A stretch of DNA of 64,000 nt from MKUN01 sp964481425. GTDB taxonomy: Bacteria; Bacteroidota; Bacteroidia; Chitinophagales; Chitinophagaceae. Below the pieces are notes generated by a model. It saw only the letters and a program-made list of their open reading frames with translations. It had not been told where the DNA came from and did not search any database. The position numbers and the translations under genes are program-made. Numbering within the stretch: the stretch's first letter is position 1; each line of letters opens with the position of its first letter. Shown here one piece after another: positions 54,542 to 62,160 of this stretch. Location of the stretch: NCBI GenBank assembly GCA_964481425.1, contig CAYZTM010000011.1:1-64000 (forward strand). Direction: 5' to 3'.

Positions 54542-55484
54542 TCGTTCTCTTTTTCTTTTCTATCCACCTGCCAATAAAGAAGAAGGATACTGCAAGTATA
54601 AGGAAGAAAATTCCTTTATTTACCGAGTCCCAGAAGTATTCAAAATAGCGGGTATATAAATTGACCAGCAGGAATAGCACGCCCATATCCCGAGTAAAGT
54701 CATCTTTGTATTTTATGCCGGCAATGAATGACAGAACTGCAGCAATTGCAAATACGATAGACCATGCCAGCACATGCACCTGGCGTACCTGCGCCCATTG
54801 TTCCATATTGCTGAAGTTGCCGAAGATGGAAACACCCCATAATCCCGTAAATAATATTACCATGGCACTGATATAAGTACTCCGCGCAACAAAAAGAGTA
54901 GCCCTGATCTGTTTCATTATAAGAGAGAGCCCGAGCAGTATGAGGCCGAAGATAGAGAATCGCAAGGGGTAGTTCATACCGATAAAGCGGTCATTAACAG
55001 TATATAAGCTGCTGAATGCACCGAACCAGCCCATAAGAGCCAAAATACTGCCTAACCATAAAGACCGGGAACGAAATAATATGGACAAGCAAAGCAAGAC
55101 CAGGAATGCTACAGACAGGAAACCGGTATAATTGCGTCCGGACCCGGTGTCCTTGCATATATAAACAAGAGCGCATAGTACGGCAAGGCCTCCCAAAACC
55201 ATATAGATCTCGTAAATTATCTCGCTGAACTTCTGTTTGCGCCTGGCAATATACCAGAACCATATAATGGCCAATGCGCTCATAAGCCCGGCGATGGCAA
55301 GATTGCTGAAAGCGAAATAGCTTTTTACTTTTTCCAGTAGCTTATCATCTATAAATATAGCTGCAAATGCAAGCAGGATACAGGACAATGCAATGAAGAA
55401 GAAGTAACGGGCCACTTGCTGCATGCCGCTGTCTGTCGGCACGATCGTGGCCTCCAACTCATGGATTTTTTCAGGACTGAGCAA
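54522..55484 (-). CDS. DUF2157-like multi-span membrane protein, shortened by an upstream in-frame stop
   Basis: 320 residues as readable from a TTG at 55484. There are eight to ten hydrophobic helices; the soluble start is SPEKIHELEATIVP and the tail is GRWIEKKKRTNGK. This layout matches the DUF2157 membrane family of unknown function. The same frame continues upstream to an ATG at 55550 (EAGKQERETLKKALNE), but one TGA at 55499-55497 cuts it. A good -7 box lies just before that ATG, so the longer protein was probably the original product. Either the TGA is an error or recent mutation, or translation restarts at the TTG. It is first in an operon with truA. Confidence 0.7.
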   Translation of the reverse strand: MLSPEKIHELEATIVPTDSGMQQVARYFFFIALSCILLAFAAIFIDDKLLEKVKSYFAFSNLAIAGLMSALAIIWFWYIARRKQKFSEIIYEIYMVLGGLAVLCALVYICKDTGSGRNYTGFLSVAFLVLLCLSILFRSRSLWLGSILALMGWFGAFSSLYTVNDRFIGMNYPLRFSIFGLILLGLSLIMKQIRATLFVARSTYISAMVILFTGLWGVSIFGNFSNMEQWAQVRQVHVLAWSIVFAIAAVLSFIAGIKYKDDFTRDMGVLFLLVNLYTRYFEYFWDSVNKGIFFLILAVSFFFIGRWIEKKKRTNGKILP

Positions 55485-55550
55485 GCCTTCCCGCTCTCAT
55501 TCATTGAGGGCTTTTTTGAGCGTTTCCCGTTCCTGTTTGCCGGCTTCCAT
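55485..55550 (-). pseudogene. Severed N-terminus of the DUF2157-like gene
   Basis: ATG at 55550 opens 17 codons ending NE, then TGA (55499-55497), then EREGL in the same frame leading into the 320-residue open frame. A Trp codon TGG changed to TGA would explain it. Confidence 0.6.
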
Positions 55551-55565
55551 TATAAATATTTACCG

Positions 55566-55573
55566 CAAAAATA
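55566..55573 (-). promoter_or_regulatory. -7 box for the DUF2157-like/truA operon
   Basis: TATTTTTG on the minus strand ends 15 nt before the ATG at 55550. It overlaps the T-tract of the hppD terminator. Confidence 0.6.
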
Positions 55574-55605
55574 TTGCCATCCTGTCTACATAGGATGGCA
55601 ATATT
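55566..55605 (-). terminator. Intrinsic terminator of hppD
   Basis: A perfect 14-bp stem (55570-55583 with 55592-55605, AATATTGCCATCCT and complement) with an 8-nt loop is followed on the minus strand by the T-rich tract TTTTTG, which is also part of the next promoter. Confidence 0.88.
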
Positions 55606-55624
55606 GATCTTTGATCTTTTCAGA

Positions 55625-56755
55625 TTATAAATTACCGCGTTTCTCCTGCTCGCGTTCTATGGCCTCAAAGAGGGCTTTGAAGTTGCCTGCGCCAAAGCTT
55701 TGGGCGCCCTTACGCTGTATGATCTCGAAGAACAGTGTCGGGCGGTCTTCTACCGGTTTGGTGAATATTTGCAACAGGTAGCCCTCGTCATCACGGTCAA
55801 CGAGTATACCCAGTTTCTGGATGGCTGCTACTTCTTCATCTATTTTACCAACACGGTTATTCAGCTCTTCGTAATAAGCATCCGGAGGTGCGCTGAGGAA
55901 CTCTACGCCACGCGATTTAAGATCGGTAACGGTCTTCAGGATGTCTTTGGTAGCCACAGCGATGTGCTGCACGCCTTCTCCTTCATAAAATTCCAGGTAT
56001 TCTTCTATCTGCGATTTTTTCTTGCCTTCAGCCGGTTCATTGATCGGAAATTTCACATAACCGTTACCATTGCTCATCACCTTACTCATCAGTGCGCTGT
56101 ATTCAGTATTGATCTGCTTATCGTCAAAAGACAGGATGTTGGCAAAGCCCATTACCTCTTCATACCATTGCACAGTAGGGTTCATGCGGTTCCAGCCCAC
56201 ATTGCCTACGCAGTGGTCCACATGCAGCAGGCCGGTATCACCGGGGTTATATTGGCTTTCCCAAGGCTGGTAGCCTGGCAGGAACACACCGTTATAGTTC
56301 TTGCGTTCAACAAACATATGCACGGTCTCTCCGTAAGTGTAGATACCACTCATACGCACTTCACCATGCTCATCGGTGAGTGTTGTGGGCTCCATATATA
56401 CTTTGGCACCGCGCTTGGTTGTTTCTTCGAACGACTTGTATGCATCATCCACCCACAGTGCCAGCACTTTTACGCCGTCGCCGTGTTTGAAGATATGCTC
56501 TGATATCGGGCTTGCCGACTTAAGCGGTGTTGTGAGTACAAGACGTATCTTGCCTTGCTGCAGCACATAGGAGGCCCTGTCGCGTACACCTGTTTCCGGA
56601 CCGGCATAGGCCTTACTCTGAAAACCAAATGCGGTCTTATAATAGTGTGCCGATTGCTTGGCATTGCCTACGTATAACTCTATATAATCGGTACCGTTAA
56701 TGGGCAGGAAGTCCTGCGCTTGTTTCATTTTAGCACTTGCTGTTAATACTTCCAT
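55625..56755 (-). CDS. hppD: 4-hydroxyphenylpyruvate dioxygenase
   Basis: 376 residues, full family length, with two vicinal-oxygen-chelate domains. The Fe(II) ligands are visible: His181 (HVDHCVGNV), His264 (VQHIAVATKD) and Glu344 (LFFEIIQRKG). It converts 4-hydroxyphenylpyruvate to homogentisate, the second step of tyrosine catabolism, in the cytoplasm. The next enzyme, homogentisate dioxygenase, is encoded 177 bp upstream on the same strand, so the two form a catabolic block. A strong terminator follows. ATG 56728 is an alternative start. Confidence 0.97.
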   Translation of the reverse strand: MEVLTASAKMKQAQDFLPINGTDYIELYVGNAKQSAHYYKTAFGFQSKAYAGPETGVRDRASYVLQQGKIRLVLTTPLKSASPISEHIFKHGDGVKVLALWVDDAYKSFEETTKRGAKVYMEPTTLTDEHGEVRMSGIYTYGETVHMFVERKNYNGVFLPGYQPWESQYNPGDTGLLHVDHCVGNVGWNRMNPTVQWYEEVMGFANILSFDDKQINTEYSALMSKVMSNGNGYVKFPINEPAEGKKKSQIEEYLEFYEGEGVQHIAVATKDILKTVTDLKSRGVEFLSAPPDAYYEELNNRVGKIDEEVAAIQKLGILVDRDDEGYLLQIFTKPVEDRPTLFFEIIQRKGAQSFGAGNFKALFEAIEREQEKRGNL

Positions 56756-56932
56756 TGTTGAATGATTTTTAAAAATGAGTTTAAGAAAAAGATGCGTTTA
56801 CTGAAGTTTAAAACTGCAATAACCGTAAGCGTTAGTGCAGCTAAGCTCAACTCCATTCTGCCATGGCCGATGTCCTCAGTAAGGCTTTTGTCTTATTGTA
56901 TCCTGTATCCTGTATGCTCATTTCAAGCAAAA

Positions 56933-58093
56933 TTATTCTATCCAGCTTATTATATAACTATCGTCTTCTATGTCCATAGCATCCATGGTCATCTTTAACG
57001 GGTGGAAGGTATCTATCATTACCGCCAGTTCTTTGGTCTCTTTGGCGCCAATGCTTTTCTCTACTGTGCCGGGATGCGGGCCATGTGGTATGCCTCCTGG
57101 GTGCAGGGTTATCATACCGCGTTCCACATGTTTGCGGCTCATAAAGTCCCCATCTACATAGTAAAGCACTTCATCGCTGTCTATATTGCTGTGGTTATAA
57201 GGGGCAGGTATCGCCTGCGGATGATAATCAAAGAGTCTCGGTACGAACGAGCAGATCACGAAATTATGTGCATCAAATGTTTGGTGTACAGGTGGCGGCT
57301 GGTGCACGCGCCCGGTTATAGGCTCAAAATCATGTATGCTGAAGGCATATGGGTACTCATAGCCGTCCCAACCTACTACATCGAAGGGGTGTGAGCCATA
57401 CCATATAGGGTATAGCAACCCTTTTTTCTTCACCTTTATCAAAAAATCCCCTTTTTCATCTATGGTCTGCAGATCTTCGGGCTTGCGAAGGTCGCGTTCA
57501 CAGTATGGGGCATGTTCCAATAGCTGTCCGTATTTGCTCAGGTATCTCTTTGGGAAAGTAATGGGGCTAAATGATTCTATAATTAAAAGCCTGTTGTCCT
57601 TACTATCAAAATCAATTTGGTATATGGTACCCCTCGGTATCACAAGGTAGTCGCCATAGCTGAAGGGAAGCTGCCCGTATTGGGTTTTCAGCGTCCCGGT
57701 GCCTTCGTGTATGAAGAGTACTTCATCTGCATCTGCATTCTTGTAGAAGGTATCAGCCGCCATACTTTCCTGCGGGGCAGCCAGGCTAAGGTGAACATCA
57801 TTATTGAACAGCACGGTTTTACGGCTATCCAGGTATTCGGTTGCAGGTTTTATTTTGAAACCCTTAAAACTCCTGTGTTTCAGTATGTTATCCGATGCCG
57901 CCTTGGGCGATACATCTGTTGGCTCTTCTACTTTTACAATACCCGTTGGTGGATGCAAGTGGTAAAGAAGCGAATAGTTGGACGAAAACCCCTCAGTACT
58001 GAAGAGCTGTTCTGAGTATAATGTGCCATCCTCCTTTCGGAACTGGGTATGGCGTTTATGGGGAATCTTTCCTAAAGAATGATAATGAGGCAT
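56933..58093 (-). CDS. hmgA: Homogentisate 1,2-dioxygenase
   Basis: 386 residues of the cupin-type homogentisate dioxygenases. The C-terminal cupin carries the iron ligands in HQPPPVHQTFDAHNFVI, SNIDSDEVLYYVDGDF and HPGGIPHGPHPG. It opens the ring of homogentisate to maleylacetoacetate, following HppD in tyrosine breakdown. Length is shorter than the ~440-residue proteobacterial form and matches the shorter Bacteroidota type. A -7 box TAATTTTG lies 16 nt before the ATG. Confidence 0.95.
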   Translation of the reverse strand: MPHYHSLGKIPHKRHTQFRKEDGTLYSEQLFSTEGFSSNYSLLYHLHPPTGIVKVEEPTDVSPKAASDNILKHRSFKGFKIKPATEYLDSRKTVLFNNDVHLSLAAPQESMAADTFYKNADADEVLFIHEGTGTLKTQYGQLPFSYGDYLVIPRGTIYQIDFDSKDNRLLIIESFSPITFPKRYLSKYGQLLEHAPYCERDLRKPEDLQTIDEKGDFLIKVKKKGLLYPIWYGSHPFDVVGWDGYEYPYAFSIHDFEPITGRVHQPPPVHQTFDAHNFVICSFVPRLFDYHPQAIPAPYNHSNIDSDEVLYYVDGDFMSRKHVERGMITLHPGGIPHGPHPGTVEKSIGAKETKELAVMIDTFHPLKMTMDAMDIEDDSYIISWIE

Positions 58094-58109
58094 GCTTTCA
58101 TTATTTGTT

Positions 58110-58117
58110 CAAAATTA
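58110..58117 (-). promoter_or_regulatory. -7 box for hmgA
   Basis: TAATTTTG on the minus strand, 16 nt before the ATG at 58093, matches TAnnTTTG. Confidence 0.55.
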
Positions 58118-58274
58118 CGTTTTTTTGGTGGTACGTTCATAGTGCATATATGCATATAGACAAAGCCCATAACCCATTTGCGGGATGATATATGATTTTT
58201 TATTGTTTTTCATTAATTTGGAAATATGCTTATGTTCAGGACAGTAGCAGATCCCAACGCTCAATTAGTGTTTT

Positions 58275-61200
58275 TTGACCAGGAAACATTCAAATATCAT
58301 TAGCCTATTGCTATTGCTCATGCAAAGCATTCCGGGCTTAGCCCAGGTAACCGCGCAGTACAATCTCAATATCGATAATGGTCTTCCATCCGACAGGATA
58401 TATTACATGAGAGAAGACAGGCATGGGTATATCTGGCTTGGAACACCTAAAGGGGTAGTGCAATATAACGGGTATACACCTAAGATATATGGCTTCGAAG
58501 CTGGTTTACCTAACGACGATGTTTGGGACCTTTATGAGGATAAAAAAGGTCGAATGTGGACTTCCAGTATTGCCAATGAAATAGGGTACATCTACAACAA
58601 TAAATATTATAAAGCAGTTCTCATTCCCAATAACAAGACCATCTACCCAAGAGACATTCAGCAATATAAAGATGGGGTTATGTTCTATAGTACCTATGTA
58701 AGCAAAGGGGGGGCGCTATGCTTCGAGAAAAATGATACTATTTATACTTATAGTCTCAACGGGCTTTCTCTTCGCTACCTGTTGCCAACAGCATATGGTA
58801 CGATAACGGCTATTTACAAAGACACAATGTTTCATATATACCTGAACGATACAAAAGTTCAGATCGTACCTGTTTGTGTAATGAAAGACAAAAGTTTCAT
58901 AAATACGCTTGACAGAACCATAAACTTTAAGAACTATTTTTTTTCGTACAAAATAAATGATCATCTTATAACTGTTTTTGACGCGAACAAATGCCGGGGA
59001 AAAATCATTAACCTGGATACTATATCTGGCACCGGGGAAAAAATAAAACTGCTGTCGTTTACAAAGGGTCAAGATGATTTTTTCTATGTTATCACAGACA
59101 AGAATGTAATAAAAATAGACAGTTTGCTTCGATGCATAAAGATCACACCAGTACATGACCTTGTTAGTGATAATGAAATTGATGGAAATAAAATTATTTC
59201 ACTAGTTGAAAATAATTTTTGGGGTAGTTGTATAGGCACCACGACAAAAGGACTTTTTATTGGAATGGGTATAGATACCCATTTTCAGAAGACACCGATT
59301 TCTCTGCAATACTATAATTACATCGGTAGCTCCGCAACAGGAGTTGCTATGTGGTGGAATGAACAATCCCGTTCGCTGGTACAAATAGATAGCCAGTTTA
59401 GAACACGGCACTTGCCTGGTCTATATAATAATGCAATAAAATTAGTGCCGTATAATGCAGACACCTCATTTTTCTTTGCAAACGGGCAAGTCAATATATT
59501 CAATAATGTTTCCGATAGAGTAGTATATTCTTACACTGGTTACGATAGTATCAGTTATTACGTAAGCCCGAGTAACATGGCGGTAAAAGGGCTAAACGAT
59601 TATTACATTTTGTCGAAGCGTGATGGGTTGTATCATTATAGATGGCTAAACGGAAGGGGGGTAAGTAATTACATTGATCACGATAGGTACAACGATGTAT
59701 TTTATGATAGATACATGCAGGCATTATGGGCTTATAACAATAAAAAAATTCTATTGCTTTACAATGGCAGAACGCAGATCATTAGTAAATATTTGCTTGA
59801 TCAGATTGGAATAAGTAAGATTGAAAATATCATTACTGATAGCTTTGGAAATGTCTTTATAAAAGACGTTAATCAACTGATAGTGTTCAACTATAGAACT
59901 TGTAGTGCTAAGTTGTTGTTCCGCAACTATAGGCTTCATAATTCGATATTGAAAATTCAAAGAAACAAAATAATATTAGCAGGCTCATTCGGAGTGCTGT
60001 TTTGCAATATATCCAGTCCTTTAGGTGCCAATTACCCGGTAGTATATCATAACATTAAAAACGCGTATTACAGCAACGTTTATGATATGCAAACTTCATA
60101 TGATAAGATACTTCTGAATACGGATAAAGGCTTCTATAAAGTTGATATTCCAAACGACACAATACTAGATCAACATACTACTGATAGGTTCATCAATAAT
60201 TATAAATTCGTACTTACCTATAATGATAGTCTTTATGATATAAAGCCAAAAGATACACTGTTGATACATCCTGAACAGGAAAATTTGCTATTTGATATTA
60301 TCAGGCCTTTGGGGAATGGTACAGTGAAATACAAATATCGTATAAAAGAAGAGGGGTTGCATTACCAGCTACTCAATGCAAATGAATTATATCTTCCCGA
60401 ATTATCTGCCGGGCGATATTTTCATTTGTCAGTTATAGCATATGATAACAATTGGGAGAGCAATGAAGTAACCCTATTTTTATATATCGTACCTTATTGG
60501 TGGCAAAAAACTGTTTGGATAAAATTTTTCTGGATAGTAGGGAGTTTGCTATTTATATTATTCATCTTCCTTGTAGTATACTTTACAAATCGTATAGTTA
60601 CAAACAATAACATCAAGCGTAATCTCAGACTAAAACTGGAATTGAATTCTGTGTATTCACAAATAAACCCACATTTTATTTTCAACACGTTGAGCACAGC
60701 ATTATATTTCATTAAGAAAGGAAAGCTTCCTGAGGCTCAGGCGCATATTTCTAAATTTTCAAAACTGCTAAGAGCATATATAAAAGTATCCCGCAACAAG
60801 TATATAACTATAGCAGAAGAAATTGAGAATTTGAATAATTATATAGAATTACAACAGGCCCGGTTCGAAAATAGATTTGATTATGAAATAACGGTAAGTG
60901 ACACGATATCTCAAACTACAACTTTTATACCATCATTATTGTTGCAGCCCATTGTTGAGAATGCAATTACACACGGGTTACTTCCACTCGAAGAAAATGG
61001 ACATCTGGACATTCATTTTATAAAGAAGACCAACGAAAATGCTGTGATTTGTATGATAGATGACAATGGCATAGGGAGGGAAAAAGCAAGACAAATAAAA
61101 AACAACAGCACAACAAAAACCGAATCATATGGCAATATACTTGTAAAAGATTTAGTGAAGATTTTCAATAAATATGAGAAAATGAATATCCATATTTCGT

Positions 61201-61280
61201 ATCTTGACAAATCAGACCCGTATACGGGCACTATTGTAAAAATTGTCATTAAAAATCCACACTATGAGTATCCAAAATGA
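58275..61280 (+). CDS. LytS/YehU-type sensor histidine kinase with periplasmic propeller domain
   Basis: 1,001 residues starting with TTG at 58275; an in-frame stop lies three codons upstream, so no ATG is available. The signal peptide ends near GLAQ. A long extra-cytoplasmic part has Reg_prop propeller motifs (LPSDRIYYMREDRHGYIWLG, LPNDDVWDLYEDKKGRMW) and a Y_Y_Y-like domain about 670-735 (YKYRIKEEG, SVIAYDNNW). One helix at about 750-775 crosses the membrane. The kinase part is of the His_kinase family (His800 in INPHFIFNTL; N box QPIVENAITHGL; DDNGIGREKA). It overlaps its LytTR regulator gene by 17 nt. Its input may be a surface polysaccharide or protein. Confidence 0.92.
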   Translation: MTRKHSNIISLLLLLMQSIPGLAQVTAQYNLNIDNGLPSDRIYYMREDRHGYIWLGTPKGVVQYNGYTPKIYGFEAGLPNDDVWDLYEDKKGRMWTSSIANEIGYIYNNKYYKAVLIPNNKTIYPRDIQQYKDGVMFYSTYVSKGGALCFEKNDTIYTYSLNGLSLRYLLPTAYGTITAIYKDTMFHIYLNDTKVQIVPVCVMKDKSFINTLDRTINFKNYFFSYKINDHLITVFDANKCRGKIINLDTISGTGEKIKLLSFTKGQDDFFYVITDKNVIKIDSLLRCIKITPVHDLVSDNEIDGNKIISLVENNFWGSCIGTTTKGLFIGMGIDTHFQKTPISLQYYNYIGSSATGVAMWWNEQSRSLVQIDSQFRTRHLPGLYNNAIKLVPYNADTSFFFANGQVNIFNNVSDRVVYSYTGYDSISYYVSPSNMAVKGLNDYYILSKRDGLYHYRWLNGRGVSNYIDHDRYNDVFYDRYMQALWAYNNKKILLLYNGRTQIISKYLLDQIGISKIENIITDSFGNVFIKDVNQLIVFNYRTCSAKLLFRNYRLHNSILKIQRNKIILAGSFGVLFCNISSPLGANYPVVYHNIKNAYYSNVYDMQTSYDKILLNTDKGFYKVDIPNDTILDQHTTDRFINNYKFVLTYNDSLYDIKPKDTLLIHPEQENLLFDIIRPLGNGTVKYKYRIKEEGLHYQLLNANELYLPELSAGRYFHLSVIAYDNNWESNEVTLFLYIVPYWWQKTVWIKFFWIVGSLLFILFIFLVVYFTNRIVTNNNIKRNLRLKLELNSVYSQINPHFIFNTLSTALYFIKKGKLPEAQAHISKFSKLLRAYIKVSRNKYITIAEEIENLNNYIELQQARFENRFDYEITVSDTISQTTTFIPSLLLQPIVENAITHGLLPLEENGHLDIHFIKKTNENAVICMIDDNGIGREKARQIKNNSTTKTESYGNILVKDLVKIFNKYEKMNIHISYLDKSDPYTGTIVKIVIKNPHYEYPK

Positions 61281-62022
61281 TTTTACATGCATCATCATTG
61301 ATGATGAGCCCAAAGCCATTGAGCTTATTACTGATAGCTTAAAGGAATTGTATCCTGAATTAGCAGTAGCAGGAACATATACTTCCTGGCTTAACGCGCT
61401 TACCGTACTACGCAGTGCACATTATGACATTGTATTTCTCGATATCTCTATCCCAGGGAAAAATGGTATAGACCTATTGAAACTTATCCCCAATATTGAT
61501 TCCGAGATTATATTTATTACTGCCTATTCCGAATTTGCGATCGAGGCTATAAAATTTCAGGCGAGTGGTTATATTCTCAAGCCATTTGAAGACAGCGAAC
61601 TGGTACATGCTGTAGATAAAGCTATCGAAAGATGTCGCAATAAAAAGATCGCACGTCAATATGGAGAACAACCAGAACACTTTGTATATTCCAAGATCGG
61701 TATACCTAACAGTAAGGGAGTTGATTATGTCAACATTAATGATGTGCTCTATTTTGAAACATGTAATAAGTATACAGAGGTTGTATTGCGGAATGCGAAA
61801 ATTCTTAGTTCATATAACCTTGGGAAGTTCAAAGAATTGGTTGAAGACTTCTCATTCTTTCAGGTACATCGTTCTTATATAATTAATCTCAACTGGGTAA
61901 AGCGTTTTGAGTCTAGCGGCATAATTATCATGGATAATGATGTCGAAATACCTATATCCCGGAGTCTTAAAGATGAATTTCCTAAGCTATTCGCTACGGT
62001 TACGCGAAGGCAAATTTCCTAA
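61264..62022 (+). CDS. LytTR-family response regulator
   Basis: 252 residues from the ATG at 61264. The receiver domain has the acidic pair in IIDDEPKA, phospho-acceptor Asp60 (IVFLDISIPG), Thr region FITAYSEF and Lys in ILKPFED. A LytTR DNA-binding domain follows (about 145-252) with VLYFETCNKYTEVVL, FFQVHRSYIINL and IPISRSLKDEF. It is coupled to the propeller kinase just upstream. The exported protein starting at 62161 is a candidate target. Confidence 0.95.
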   Translation: MSIQNDFTCIIIDDEPKAIELITDSLKELYPELAVAGTYTSWLNALTVLRSAHYDIVFLDISIPGKNGIDLLKLIPNIDSEIIFITAYSEFAIEAIKFQASGYILKPFEDSELVHAVDKAIERCRNKKIARQYGEQPEHFVYSKIGIPNSKGVDYVNINDVLYFETCNKYTEVVLRNAKILSSYNLGKFKELVEDFSFFQVHRSYIINLNWVKRFESSGIIIMDNDVEIPISRSLKDEFPKLFATVTRRQIS

Positions 62023-62160
62023 GCATGTATAATTTGGGTGAACAGTTATGGCAGTTCACGTCTGGTTTTCTGCATTTGGCTGGATGCCCTCTTCATTATA
62101 TCACGGATTGTAATAGTTTGGTAGTGATATTTTTACTCTTCACCATCAAAACACTTTTCT

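Noticed and set aside
55700..56503. 267-residue open frame on the plus strand opposite hppD
   Set aside because: It is wholly antisense to an enzyme with all metal ligands in place; no protein-like pattern and no promoter.
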